The notes: a model not told the origin generated them from the sequence alone. Positions 56,364 to 64,000 are shown, counted from the stretch's first letter. The stretch is DNA of 64,000 nucleotides from Maricaulis sp034670125 (GCF_034670125.1 NZ_JAXMOC010000005.1:124001-188000), one strand, 5' to 3'. Program-made: numbers and translations.

Positions 56364-56459
56364 TGTTGGTGGGGGCCTTCATGCAGCGCAAGCTGGCCCA
56401 CCCTGCAGCCCCCGCTAAACTGACTCCTATCCTCCCCAACCCTCAACCGGACCCCACCC

Positions 56460-57194
56460 ATGCGCGCAGACCTCTACCTCGTCGAACACGGTCATTTCGA
56501 CACCCGCGCGCGGGCGCAGGCGGCGATTGCGGCGGGGAAGGTTTCGGTGAACGGGGTGGCCGTGTCCAAACCGTCGCAGAAGATCCCGGACGGGGCCGAG
56601 ATCGTGGCCGAGGCGGCGCATCCCTGGGTGTCGCGGGCAGCGCTCAAACTGGTAGCGGGGCTGGATGCTTTCGCGGTGGATCCGGCGGATCGGGTTTGTC
56701 TCGACGTCGGCTCTTCGACCGGCGGCTTCACCGAGGTCCTACTGGCGCGCGGGGCGCGGCATGTCTATGCGGTGGATGTCGGGCGCGACCAGTTGCACGC
56801 CTCGCTTCAGGCTGACCGGCGGGTCACGTCACTGGAGTCGACCGATGCCAGGTCATTGGCGGCGGAGATGTTGTCCGAGCCACCCTCGCTGGTGGTCTGC
56901 GATGCCAGCTTCATCTCGATGCTCAAGGTCATCGCCCGGCCCCTGGCGCTGAGCGCTGCGACCAGCGACCTGATCGCGCTCATCAAACCCCAGTTCGAGG
57001 TCGGCAAGGCCTTGATCGGCAAGGGCGGCCTGGTGAAAAGCGATGAGGCGCGCGACAATGCGGTCGCAACCGTTCGGGCAGGCCTTGAGGGCCTGGAAAA
57101 CTTTTCGGTACGCGCGGTCATGGACAGTCCGATCGAAGGCGGCGACGGCAACAGGGAATACCTTATCGCCGCCAGCCGTTCGCTTCAAACCTGA
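56460..57194 (+). CDS. tlyA: TlyA-family rRNA 2-prime-O-methyltransferase
   Basis: A 244-residue protein with an N-terminal S4 RNA-binding domain (MRADLYLVEHGHFDTRARAQ, then GKVSVNGVAVSKPSQKI) and an FtsJ-like SAM domain (CLDVGSSTGGFTEVLLARGA, YAVDVGRDQLHASLQAD, LVVCDASFISM, ALIKPQFEVGK). TlyA methylates ribosomal RNA riboses; capreomycin sensitivity depends on it in mycobacteria. Its place after dxs is conserved in many bacteria. Confidence 0.95.
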   Translation: MRADLYLVEHGHFDTRARAQAAIAAGKVSVNGVAVSKPSQKIPDGAEIVAEAAHPWVSRAALKLVAGLDAFAVDPADRVCLDVGSSTGGFTEVLLARGARHVYAVDVGRDQLHASLQADRRVTSLESTDARSLAAEMLSEPPSLVVCDASFISMLKVIARPLALSAATSDLIALIKPQFEVGKALIGKGGLVKSDEARDNAVATVRAGLEGLENFSVRAVMDSPIEGGDGNREYLIAASRSLQT

Positions 57195-57229
57195 ATCCCC
57201 TGAGACGCGTGTCCCGGGTCGGATGGACC

Positions 57230-58021
57230 CTATTGACCGTAGGTGTCGGCCGGACGCCAGATGCCGTCACTGCCCTGGCACATATAGACCTGGTCGGTGA
57301 CCGTCTGGCCGTAAGCGTCCATGCGGCGGGTCTGCGACCAGTGACAGGCACCGGTGGCCGAGTTTACCTGATAGCTGGCGCTGCTCTGCGACTGGCCGTC
57401 ATAGGCCGAGGCATTGTAGGTGCGGGCGTGGTCAGCGCGTTCGGCGCCACCGAGCAGCTCGCCCGACGAGCCATAGCTGTCGGCGTAGTAGGCGTTGTCG
57501 TCGTAATAGGCGCTGTCGTCATAACCGGCCTGGTACGGGTCGTCATAGTAGGCGTCATTCTGGTTGTAGGCGCTGTTGTCGTAATAGCCGCCTGGCTTGC
57601 CCGGATAAGGGTTTTGCGGAGTGGCGCGGACCGTGTTGCAGTCGCCACCGCCGGCGATGCCGGCCCCGATCACCGCGCCGACACCCAGCCCGGCAATGGT
57701 GCCGACTTCCTCGGCATTGCCGCGATCGCGGTGCTGGTAGCGATGGCCACGGCCGCGGCCCCAGCTGCCATGTCCGCCGCGTCCACCGCGACCATAATGA
57801 CTGTCGCGGCTGTGGCGGTTGTTGTTGCTGTCATCGGCCAATTCATTGCCGATCACGGCGCCGAGCAGGCCACCGATGATGGCGCCGGCGACCTGACGGC
57901 CCTGGCGTTCGGACTCGCAGTCCTGATAATTCTGGGCCTGATAGCTCTGGGCCTGGGCCATGGACGGCAGGGCGACACTCAGTGCCGTTGCGGCGAGAAG
58001 CGTGGGGGTCAGCAGTTTCAT
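57230..58021 (-). CDS. Secreted glycine-zipper protein
   Basis: A 263-residue exported protein (signal MKLLTPTLLAATALSVALPS, then MAQAQ). Two glycine-zipper helices, AGAIIGGLLGAVIGNELADD and GTIAGLGVGAVIGAGIAGGG, flank a Gly/Arg/His-rich loop (YGRGGRGGHGSWGRGRGHR). The second half is Tyr/Asp/Asn/Gly-rich, low complexity. The end has a small Cys-containing module (ACHWSQTRRMDAYGQTVTDQ, then VYMCQGSDGIW), which also appears, changed, at the end of the next gene. Glycine zippers oligomerise in membranes. Function unknown. Confidence 0.8.
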   Translation of the reverse strand: MKLLTPTLLAATALSVALPSMAQAQSYQAQNYQDCESERQGRQVAGAIIGGLLGAVIGNELADDSNNNRHSRDSHYGRGGRGGHGSWGRGRGHRYQHRDRGNAEEVGTIAGLGVGAVIGAGIAGGGDCNTVRATPQNPYPGKPGGYYDNSAYNQNDAYYDDPYQAGYDDSAYYDDNAYYADSYGSSGELLGGAERADHARTYNASAYDGQSQSSASYQVNSATGACHWSQTRRMDAYGQTVTDQVYMCQGSDGIWRPADTYGQ

Positions 58022-58130
58022 CTCTACCTCCGACTTGGGGCTGCGCGACGGATGTCGCCGGTGTTGATGCCGGTTCTAGCGCGCCGTCGATGAGCCGCAC
58101 ATGAACGGCCCGATGAACAATACGCAAGAA

Positions 58131-58158
58131 AAAGGCCGACCCGGCTGGATCGGCCTTT
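58131..58158 (-). terminator. Rho-independent terminator after the Arg/Pro/Asp-repeat gene
   Basis: AAAGGCCGA and TCGGCCTTT pair round a CCCGGCTGGA loop, with runs of A on the left and T/C on the right. Read on the minus strand it ends in CTTTTTCTT, so it fits the gene ending at 58209; it could work both ways. Confidence 0.8.
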
Positions 58159-58208
58159 CTCCTTTGTGACCCCACGCACACAGGGTCACGGGTCTTTCGG
58201 CCAGTGGC

Positions 58209-59657
58209 CTACTGGTATTGCGAGACCTGCCAGTCGCCATAGGCATCCCGGCACATGCGCACACGGTCGTAATTATAGGTCCCGTCCGGCATGTAGATCT
58301 CGGCATCACCCCAGCGACATTCGACGCCGGCATTGTAATAGGTCTCGCGGATGATGACCGCACCGCGCACGCCGGAATAGGGATTGCCCCAGTAATAAGG
58401 CTGTCCGTATTCGAAGGCATAGTTCATCGCGTAGTGATACTGCGCGCGGTCACAATCATCGAACCGGCTGACCGAGCTGCCCAGGGCGGCACCAAAGCCC
58501 GCGCCGAGCAGGATACCCGCACCGACATTGTCATCGCCAGCCGCGGCACCACCGATGATGGCGCCCAGCAGGGCTCCGACCACGGCGCCGTCGCCATTGT
58601 TATTGTAGCGGCAGATACCGTCATAATAGGCGAACTGACGGTTGGAATAACCGTAGTCGTAATAGCGCGTGTTGTAGCGCCAGCGGCTCGACGGTCCCCA
58701 GCTGCCGTAATAGCGCGAGTTCGACCAGCCGTGATTCATGTGGCGGATCCAGCGACGCTGGGCCTGGTGCCGGCGTTGGTCGCGATAGAAATTGTAGCGC
58801 CGTTGCGCCCGCTCCCAGCGCCGGCGGTCGCGACGATCGTCGCGGTCACGCCATTGCCGCCAGTCATGCCGGCCGCCAGGTCGGTGAGAGCCGGGTCCAC
58901 GGACGTCGGGACGGCGACGGTCGCGATCCCAGCCACCATCGGGGCGACGACGGTCGCGATCCCAGCCACCATCCGGGCGGCGACGGCGATCCGGCCGGCT
59001 GTCGGGGCCACGTCCACCGGGACGACTGTCCGGCCGACGAGGGCGGTCAGGCCGGGTATCGGGACGGCGACCAACAGGACCTGTGTCGGGACGGCGGGGC
59101 CGATCAGGACGGCTGTCCGGTCCCCGACCGCGTGGTCCGGAGTCCGGACGACGGGGACGGTCCGGACGCGAGTCGGGACGGCGGGGCCGGTCAGGACGAC
59201 TGTCCGGTCCCCGACCGCGTGGTCCGGAGTCCGGACGACGGGGACGGTCCGGACGCGAGTCGGGACGACGGGGCCGGTCAGGCCGGGTGTCCGGGCCTCG
59301 ACCGCCGGGCCGTGATTCAGGACCACGTCCGCCGGGACGGGCGTCCGGGCTGCGGCCACCAGGGCGGCTGTCAGGGCGTCGTGGCCGATCCGGGCGGGAT
59401 GTCGGAGCCGGGCGGTCGCGCGATGTAGGCCGGGTGGCCGGTGCTGCATCGCGGCGCGGACGTTCATTGCGGGCTTCACGGCGTTGCGGATTGCCGCCAC
59501 GTCGGGCTCCGCGCCCGGTCTCATTGCCATCCGAGCTTCGGACTTCATCCCCACCGCCGCGTCGCTGGGCCTCGGCCGGCGCGGTGACGAACGCTGTGGG
59601 CAGAAGGATGAGGCTGGCGAGTGAGGCGCAAAGCCATTTGTGCTTGAGCAACTGCAT
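58209..59657 (-). CDS. Secreted protein with a long Arg/Pro/Asp/Gly repeat region and a glycine zipper
   Basis: ATG 59657 gives MQLLKHKWLCASLASLILLP and a signal to about residue 31 (AEAQ). Residues about 50-280 are built of RPDSRPDRPRR, RPGGRGPD and PDGGWDRDRR units, with two exact-length 29-residue tandem repeats, then an Arg-rich stretch with tyrosines and tryptophans. A glycine zipper follows (GDGAVVGALLGAIIGGAAAG and VGAGILLGAGFGAALG), and a C-terminal Cys module (ECRWGDAEIYMPDGTYNYDR, VRMCRDAYGDW) related to the neighbour's. The mature repeat is a disordered polyampholyte outside the cytoplasm. 482 residues. Confidence 0.82.
   Translation of the reverse strand: MQLLKHKWLCASLASLILLPTAFVTAPAEAQRRGGGDEVRSSDGNETGRGARRGGNPQRREARNERPRRDAAPATRPTSRDRPAPTSRPDRPRRPDSRPGGRSPDARPGGRGPESRPGGRGPDTRPDRPRRPDSRPDRPRRPDSGPRGRGPDSRPDRPRRPDSRPDRPRRPDSGPRGRGPDSRPDRPRRPDTGPVGRRPDTRPDRPRRPDSRPGGRGPDSRPDRRRRPDGGWDRDRRRPDGGWDRDRRRPDVRGPGSHRPGGRHDWRQWRDRDDRRDRRRWERAQRRYNFYRDQRRHQAQRRWIRHMNHGWSNSRYYGSWGPSSRWRYNTRYYDYGYSNRQFAYYDGICRYNNNGDGAVVGALLGAIIGGAAAGDDNVGAGILLGAGFGAALGSSVSRFDDCDRAQYHYAMNYAFEYGQPYYWGNPYSGVRGAVIIRETYYNAGVECRWGDAEIYMPDGTYNYDRVRMCRDAYGDWQVSQYQ
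59124..59297. repeat. Tandem 87-bp repeat in the Arg/Pro/Asp-rich gene
   Basis: Two near-identical 87-bp units, 59124-59210 and 59211-59297; for example CCGACCGCGTGGTCCGGAGT begins at 59124 and again at 59211. They encode 29-residue units of GPDxRPDRPRRPDS type. A third, partial unit lies at lower coordinates. Such arrays change length by slippage or recombination. Confidence 0.88.
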
Positions 59658-59758
59658 GCGGGCGGTCTCCGGGTGTCGCCGGGCAGACCCGGCCAATCTG
59701 CGCCGAACCTAGAGATTCGCGTATGAGCCGAACATGAACGCCGGGTTCACCTTTGTGA

Positions 59759-60850
59759 TCACCAGGCGGATTGGCCCGCATGGCGCAGCTTCTGGTCGGC
59801 CAGCACCAGCGCCGCCATCGCCTCGCCGACCGGCACGGCGCGGATGCCGACGCACGGGTCGTGGCGACCGCGGGTCTCGATCACGGTTTCCTCGAAATTG
59901 CGGTCCAGCGTGTTGCGCTCGACGGTGATCGAGGAGGTCGGTTTGACGGCAAAGCGGACCACCAGGTCCTGCCCTGTGGAAATACCACCCAGCACGCCGC
60001 CATTATGGTTGGAGCCGAACACCGGACCATCCTCGCCCATGCGCATTTCGTCGGCGGCGTCCTCGCCGCGCATGGCGGCAGAGCCGAAACCCGCGCCGAT
60101 CTCGACGCCCTTGACCGCATTGATGGTCATCATCGCGGCGGCCAGTTCACTGTCGAGCTTGGCATAGACGGGCGCGCCCCAGCCGACCGGAACGCCGGAG
60201 ACGACGACTTCGACAATGGCGCCCGTGGAGGAACCGGCCCGGCGAAGGGCGTCCATGTCGGCTTCCCACAGGGCGGCGGTTGTCGCGTCGGGGCAGAAGA
60301 ACGGGTTGTTGCTCACCTCGTCCCAGTCCCAGCAGGTGCGGTCGATGGCGCGATCACCCACCTGCACCAGGGCGGCGCGGATCGAGATGCCATCGCCCAG
60401 CACCTTGCGGGCAATGCCGCCGGCGGCGACCCGCATCGCGGTTTCACGGGCCGAGGAGCGACCGCCGCCGCGATAATCCCGGATGCCGTACTTCATGTCA
60501 TAGGTGTAGTCGGCATGGCCGGGCCGCCATTTGTCGCGGATGGCGTTGTAATCCTTCGAGCGCTGATCGGTATTCTCGATCATCAGGCTGATCGGCGCGC
60601 CCGTCGTCACCGGCCCGTCCGTGCGGTCATCCTCGAAAGTGCCCGACAGGATGCGGACCTGGTCGGGCTCCTGGCGCGGCGTGACATGGCGCGAAGTGCC
60701 CGGACGGCGCAGGTCGAGGAAGGGCTGAAGGTCGGCCTCGGTCAGCGGAATGCCGGCCGGGCAGCCATCGACGACGGCGCCGATCGAAGGCCCATGGCTT
60801 TCGCCCCAGGTGGTGACCCGGAAGAGATGTCCGAACGTGTTGTGTGACAT
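59759..60850 (-). CDS. aroC: Chorismate synthase
   Basis: Last step of the shikimate pathway, making chorismate from EPSP with reduced FMN. The 363-residue protein carries the three signatures: GESHGPSIGAVVDGCPAGI near residue 14, RGGGRSSARETAMRVAAGG near residue 125 and RHDPCVGIRAVPVGEAMAA near the end. The start MSHNTFGHLFRVTTWGESHG is the expected one. Single-copy essential gene. Confidence 0.97.
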   Translation of the reverse strand: MSHNTFGHLFRVTTWGESHGPSIGAVVDGCPAGIPLTEADLQPFLDLRRPGTSRHVTPRQEPDQVRILSGTFEDDRTDGPVTTGAPISLMIENTDQRSKDYNAIRDKWRPGHADYTYDMKYGIRDYRGGGRSSARETAMRVAAGGIARKVLGDGISIRAALVQVGDRAIDRTCWDWDEVSNNPFFCPDATTAALWEADMDALRRAGSSTGAIVEVVVSGVPVGWGAPVYAKLDSELAAAMMTINAVKGVEIGAGFGSAAMRGEDAADEMRMGEDGPVFGSNHNGGVLGGISTGQDLVVRFAVKPTSSITVERNTLDRNFEETVIETRGRHDPCVGIRAVPVGEAMAALVLADQKLRHAGQSAW

Positions 60851-60899
60851 GGTGTATCCGCCTTGAGTGCGGGCAGATTAGACACAGCTTGGCGTCAGG

Positions 60900-61427
60900 T
60901 CACGCCGCCGACTGCGCTTTGCGGACCCAGCGGGCGAGGCGGGTGGTCACCGAGGGGCGCGAGAATTCGTGCATGAAGGCGTCGAGGTCTGCCGCATCGG
61001 GAAAATCGGGGCAATCGGAGAAGTCGGATCGCGGATCGACCGGCGCCTCCTCGGCGGACTGCACGCGGATCGTCACGCTGATACGGTCTTCTCCGACGGC
61101 AGCCAGGTCAGCCCCGTCATGTGTGCCGGGCGGAATGCGAACCAGCAGGGATTTGTCGCCGTGGCGCAGGGTGCGGGTCAGACCACGTTCTGCCTGCGCC
61201 GCCGTGATCTCGATTTCCAGGCAGACCGGCGCCGAAGCGCGGATATAGTCCATGGCGGCGACAATGTGGGCGAGTTCGGCCAGCGTCGCGGCAGTCGGTG
61301 GCGTGACGTCGGGATGCAGGCGTTTGACGCGGGACCGAAACGCCGCACGCGCCGCCGCAACACCGTCCACCGGGGCCACCCCCAGGACAGCGAAAGCCGC
61401 ATCCAAACTCACAACACGCGATGTCAT
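60900..61427 (-). CDS. J-domain (DnaJ-like) protein
   Basis: A 175-residue protein with a degenerate J domain at the N-terminus: FRSRVKRLHPDVTPPTAATL has the HPD tripeptide at residues 38-40 that stimulates DnaK ATPase. A middle strand-rich part (CLEIEITAAQAERGLTRTLRHGDKSLLVRIPPGTHDGADL) looks like the DnaJ C-terminal substrate domain, without Gly/Phe or zinc-finger regions. Known alphaproteobacterial neighbourhoods place such a gene next to pdxH; here they are 2.1 kb apart because of an insertion. Confidence 0.88.
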   Translation of the reverse strand: MTSRVVSLDAAFAVLGVAPVDGVAAARAAFRSRVKRLHPDVTPPTAATLAELAHIVAAMDYIRASAPVCLEIEITAAQAERGLTRTLRHGDKSLLVRIPPGTHDGADLAAVGEDRISVTIRVQSAEEAPVDPRSDFSDCPDFPDAADLDAFMHEFSRPSVTTRLARWVRKAQSAA

Positions 61428-61501
61428 GAGGTTGATCTAGCACGAGAAGATTCCTGAAAGGTTGACGCGGCGGGGGAGGGGCTTATTCCGCCCGAGGCGC
61501 T

Positions 61502-61562
61502 CGTTGACGGCAGGTGTGGACTTGTCCAACTTGCACGCGTCGGGAAAACGGTACGTGTCCCC
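61502..61562. repeat. Family D repeat, copy D2
   Basis: CGTTGACGGCAGGTGTGGAC, TTGTCCAACTTGCACGCGTC, GGGAAAACGGTACGTGTCCCCGG, matching D1 at 37363 in order and most bases. It marks the left end of the AT-rich ATPase island. Confidence 0.78.
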
Positions 61563-61628
61563 GGTTATTCCGCAATCGCACAGTTTACCGCGGCGCATCG
61601 GAGGTACACGCCGCTCACAATGCGCATA

Positions 61629-63101
61629 TTACACACCGAGTGAATCGAGAACCTGGTGAACATCCTGGGGCTGGAGCGCCCATCGATAAGCGGGATGGAT
61701 TTCCCAACCATATCCGAATTCAACGGACTCATTCGCCAAGAACCTGCTTTGGTCAAAGTATTTTCTGTCAATTCTTCCGGTTCGAGGCCCAAGTGCGTCA
61801 GCCTCACCCTTAATATCGCGCCTCGCAGTAATGAAATCTATTTTATACAAAAAATGAATTATACTTTTAGGCGTGGCAGCGCTCCCGTTCTTAAAAAATA
61901 GATTGTTATGAGAAATAATTTCCTTGATTTTTATAACCATCGAGTCATTAGAAAATAAAAATGATTCAGCCGTTTTTCGACCCTTTTTCGTTGGGCGCAT
62001 GGACAACAATAATGACTTAATACTTGGAAGTTCGCTCTTAAATTCATTTATCACATCTTGCATTCTTTCATGCGAATACGGCTCAAAGGCTTTCTCGAAA
62101 TTATTTGAACTTATTGTTACCTGATCTTCTTTAAAAGCATTTCTCGCCGCTGCATGTAAAAGCTTCACCAAATCTCTAGGTCGTTTTCGGCAAAGCGAAA
62201 GAAGAACATGGTGGATGTAACGGTCGCTCCAATGTCCTAGCCCCTCAAACTTTGGCGTCATAATTTTCGACAAAATTTCACTCGAAATCGCTTTTTGCGA
62301 CATAGTTTCGATGTGCTGGGTATCTGCATCCGGATCAAAAAAAGTTTCGATCCTTTTAGCAATGAGCCGGAGAATTTCATTGTTGGTCCATTCCACCCAA
62401 ATTATTTGCCGTTCGATTTTGTCTGTGGATTCATCGGACGTCCGAACGAGGAAATAAACGTCACTCCGCAGGCCAACACGAAACATGAGCCGCTTATCTT
62501 GCCCGGCCAAATCACGAATTGCATTTAGTAACGCAGAAATATTTTGAATATCAGTATAGGAAGCGGACCATCCACGATCAACATCGTCTATATAAACCGA
62601 TATGACCTGTTCCTCAAAAAAATTGTCCAATACAATTTCATTTGTAATTTGTAATTCTTCGGACTTTATCCTTTTTAGAATACCAGTAATGGCCCTAATA
62701 GGATTTCTGGCTAGATCAATGTTATCGAAATATTTTTCGCTATTTTTATCTATAAATTTATTAGTCGCCTTTTCGGCGATAATTTTAAGTATTCCATTTT
62801 TCCAATTTTCTATTCTTTGATTGAATTCAATTTCTTTGGATCCACCTAGGCCGGCAATGTCGTTTGGCTGAATCCACACTGCAAGTTGATCGGTGTCACC
62901 GTCGCTCAGAAATGCACGTTTCAACAACGCACTCTTCCCTACACCTTTGTGACCGACAACGACCCGGATTGGGAGATCGCTCTGAAGGTTCTCAAAGGCT
63001 CGATTCGAGACGAAGTATTCTTTGAATCGTTCAACGTCTTCATTCTCAGCATCTTCGGCGCCAAAAAGTTTCTCGATGGTGGCATCATCAAAGCGCGGCA
63101 T
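61629..63101 (-). CDS. P-loop ATPase of the Sll1717-like family, on an AT-rich island
   Basis: A 490-residue cytoplasmic protein. Walker A GHKGVGKS is at residues 50-57 after an N-terminal FKEYFVSNRAFENLQ; Walker B-like VISVYIDDVDRGW is near residue 170, and a sensor-like region MFRVGLRSDVYFLVRTSDESTDK near 205-230. The rest is helical and charged. The overall pattern resembles the Sll1717 P-loop ATPase family, linked to DNA-associated or defence contexts but not characterised. Base composition is much richer in A/T than the neighbours, so it was acquired. The C-terminus GYGWEIHPAYRWALQPQDV resembles a nucleic-acid or protein-binding tail. Confidence 0.78.
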   Translation of the reverse strand: MPRFDDATIEKLFGAEDAENEDVERFKEYFVSNRAFENLQSDLPIRVVVGHKGVGKSALLKRAFLSDGDTDQLAVWIQPNDIAGLGGSKEIEFNQRIENWKNGILKIIAEKATNKFIDKNSEKYFDNIDLARNPIRAITGILKRIKSEELQITNEIVLDNFFEEQVISVYIDDVDRGWSASYTDIQNISALLNAIRDLAGQDKRLMFRVGLRSDVYFLVRTSDESTDKIERQIIWVEWTNNEILRLIAKRIETFFDPDADTQHIETMSQKAISSEILSKIMTPKFEGLGHWSDRYIHHVLLSLCRKRPRDLVKLLHAAARNAFKEDQVTISSNNFEKAFEPYSHERMQDVINEFKSELPSIKSLLLSMRPTKKGRKTAESFLFSNDSMVIKIKEIISHNNLFFKNGSAATPKSIIHFLYKIDFITARRDIKGEADALGPRTGRIDRKYFDQSRFLANESVEFGYGWEIHPAYRWALQPQDVHQVLDSLGV

Positions 63102-63239
63102 AGCAATCTCGATTAGTTTAGCGGATCACAACCTAAAGCGGTTTGAGCGTTGAAGCAATGCACTCTGGTTTGTGCGGCCCTGGTGGGATCGGGACAGACA
63201 CAATTAATCCCCGGCGTCCGCCCCTCCGGCGCAAACCCC

Positions 63240-63371
63240 ACCATAATTCGCTTGCCGAGAGATCGCCGTATCCGGTTCTTCAGGTCAAGGGCCGCAGAGC
63301 GGCCGCTTCGCGGTTTTACCCTTGAGCTGAAGAACCGGATACGGCCTGCTGGCTGACAAGCGATCCATGGA
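63240..63371. repeat. Family A palindromic element, copy A5
   Basis: Outer ACCATAATTCGCTTG and CAAGCGATCCATGG, inner CCGTATCCGGTTCTTCAGGTCAAGGG and CCCTTGAGCTGAAGAACCGGATACGG, centre CCGCAGAGCGGCCGC. Same orientation as A1 and A3. Preceded by GGGACAGACACAATTAATCCCC, a family C fragment, at about 63191. Confidence 0.92.
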
Positions 63372-63527
63372 TAGCCGAGCGCGACCGGGGCCGCGCCGGT
63401 CTCCGGCTCAATCTGATGCTTCAGGCCCCGGTTTGCAGATCGAGGGTTTGTTCATCGACACACCGGGAAAGCTTGACGCGGCGTGCCATGGGCTTACCTA
63501 GGCGCACGTGTTTCTGGAGCGCCCTTC

Positions 63528-64000
63528 ATGTCCGACGACAAACTCATCCCCGCCAGCCCCGATGCCGACGCCTATGCCAAGACGGCCGAGGCAAATGCGG
63601 CGGAGATCTTTGATCGTGACGAGCCGTTCGCCCTCTTTGCCGACTGGCTGACCGAGGCGAAGAAGAAAGAGCCCAATGATCCCAACGCCATGGCGCTGGC
63701 GACGGCGGACGCGTCCGGCCTGCCGGATGTGCGCATGGTGCTTTTGAAGGAGCTCGATGCCGACGGTTTCGTCTTCTACACCAATCTGGACAGCGGCAAG
63801 GGCGGGCAGTTGGCCGACAATCCGCAGGCAGCGCTCTGTTTTCACTGGAAATCCCTGCGTCGCCAGGTGCGGGTGAGGGGGGCGGTCGAGCCGGTCAGCG
63901 CCGCCGAGGCCGATGCCTATTTCGCCTCCCGGGCGCGGGACAGCCGGATCGGCGCCTGGGCCTCGAAACAGTCGCGGCCGCTGGAAAGCCGGTTCGCGCT
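63528..64000 (+). CDS. pdxH: Pyridoxamine 5-prime-phosphate oxidase, cut by window end
   Basis: FMN enzyme making pyridoxal phosphate. ATG 63528 gives MSDDKLIPASPDADAYAKTA; the visible part has the family block DPNAMALATADASGLPDVRMVLLKELDADGFVFYTNLDSGKGGQLADNPQAALCFHWKSLRRQVRVRG, and SRIGAWASKQS near the edge. The C-terminus is outside the window. Distance to the J-domain gene is increased by the ATPase island. Confidence 0.95.
   Translation, partial: MSDDKLIPASPDADAYAKTAEANAAEIFDRDEPFALFADWLTEAKKKEPNDPNAMALATADASGLPDVRMVLLKELDADGFVFYTNLDSGKGGQLADNPQAALCFHWKSLRRQVRVRGAVEPVSAAEADAYFASRARDSRIGAWASKQSRPLESRFA

Noticed and set aside
57209..58093. Plus-strand open frame rich in Val, Ala and Ile opposite the glycine-zipper gene
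   Set aside because: It looks membrane-like only because the opposite strand encodes Tyr/Asp/Asn/Gly-rich protein; the minus-strand gene has a signal peptide and a start, this one has no ribosome site.
58218..59315. Plus-strand open frame with Thr/Ala/Val/Arg repeats opposite the Arg/Pro/Asp gene
   Set aside because: Its repeats simply mirror the 87-bp DNA repeat; the minus-strand reading has a signal peptide, glycine zipper and cysteine module.
59080..59330. CRISPR-like direct repeats
   Set aside because: The units are contiguous, in frame with a coding sequence and lack unique spacers; they are a protein tandem repeat.
1..64000. rRNA, tRNA or complete insertion sequence in the window
   Set aside because: No cloverleaf with a GGTTCGAATCC-type arm, no rRNA words and no transposase frame were seen by eye; a tRNAscan/Infernal run would settle it.

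Overview
The window is GC-rich, gene-dense chromosomal DNA of an alphaproteobacterium. Gene content (nadABC controlled by a NadQ-type regulator, glutathione-dependent formaldehyde oxidation, a PHB-type 3-hydroxybutyrate dehydrogenase, dxs next to tlyA) and protein style fit the Hyphomonadaceae/Maricaulales, probably a Maricaulis-like marine bacterium. That placement is inference from reading, not from a search. About 75 protein genes are supported. I found no rRNA, tRNA, CRISPR array or complete insertion sequence.

Layout. 1-8.6 kb: end of a membrane protein, an esterase, a phosphoribosyltransferase, then the de novo NAD operon nadA-nadB-nadC, with three matching palindromic operators upstream of nadA and the probable regulator gene nadQ close by in a nadQ-rluA-HD-hydrolase cluster. 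8.6-21.7 kb: secreted and lipoproteins of unknown role, two diverged FabH-like ketosynthases flanking an ammonium transporter, formaldehyde dehydrogenase (frmA), a PIN/RHH toxin-antitoxin pair and S-formylglutathione hydrolase (frmB). 22-28 kb: DNA repair (tag), ygfZ, a glycosyltransferase, dihydroorotase and two small unknowns. 28-33.4 kb: a four-gene ABC export operon (adaptor, ATPase, two FtsX permeases) next to an Xre regulator/membrane protein pair. 33.5-47.3 kb: housekeeping and metabolic genes (NUDIX, bdhA, yaaA, a FAD-linked dehydrogenase, threonylcarbamoyl-AMP synthase, a YceI-cytochrome b561-YceI cluster, acyl-CoA dehydrogenase, lepB). 47.8-52.4 kb: a membrane-anchored AraC regulator with a DUF4386 protein, a SET-domain protein next to a histone-deacetylase-fold enzyme, and a phosphatase. 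52.5-57.2 kb: the isoprenoid cluster xseB-csaA-ispA-dxs-tlyA. 57.2-60.9 kb: two related glycine-zipper secreted proteins, one with a long Arg/Pro/Asp repeat, then aroC. 60.9-64 kb: a J-domain gene and pdxH (cut by the window end), separated by an AT-rich island carrying a P-loop ATPase.

The most striking structural feature is a set of short palindromic elements. Family A (5 copies, about 130 bp) and family B (5 intergenic copies, about 148 bp) are long self-complementary units. Family C (4 copies plus fragments) has REPIN-like ends GGGGACAGGT...ACCTGTCCCC. A family-B-like unit lies in frame inside nadB, adding about 45 residues to the enzyme. Several orphan, AT-richer genes (near 9.5, 17.6, 28.0, 37.8 and 62.4 kb) lie in or beside these repeat-bearing intervals, which look like preferred insertion sites.
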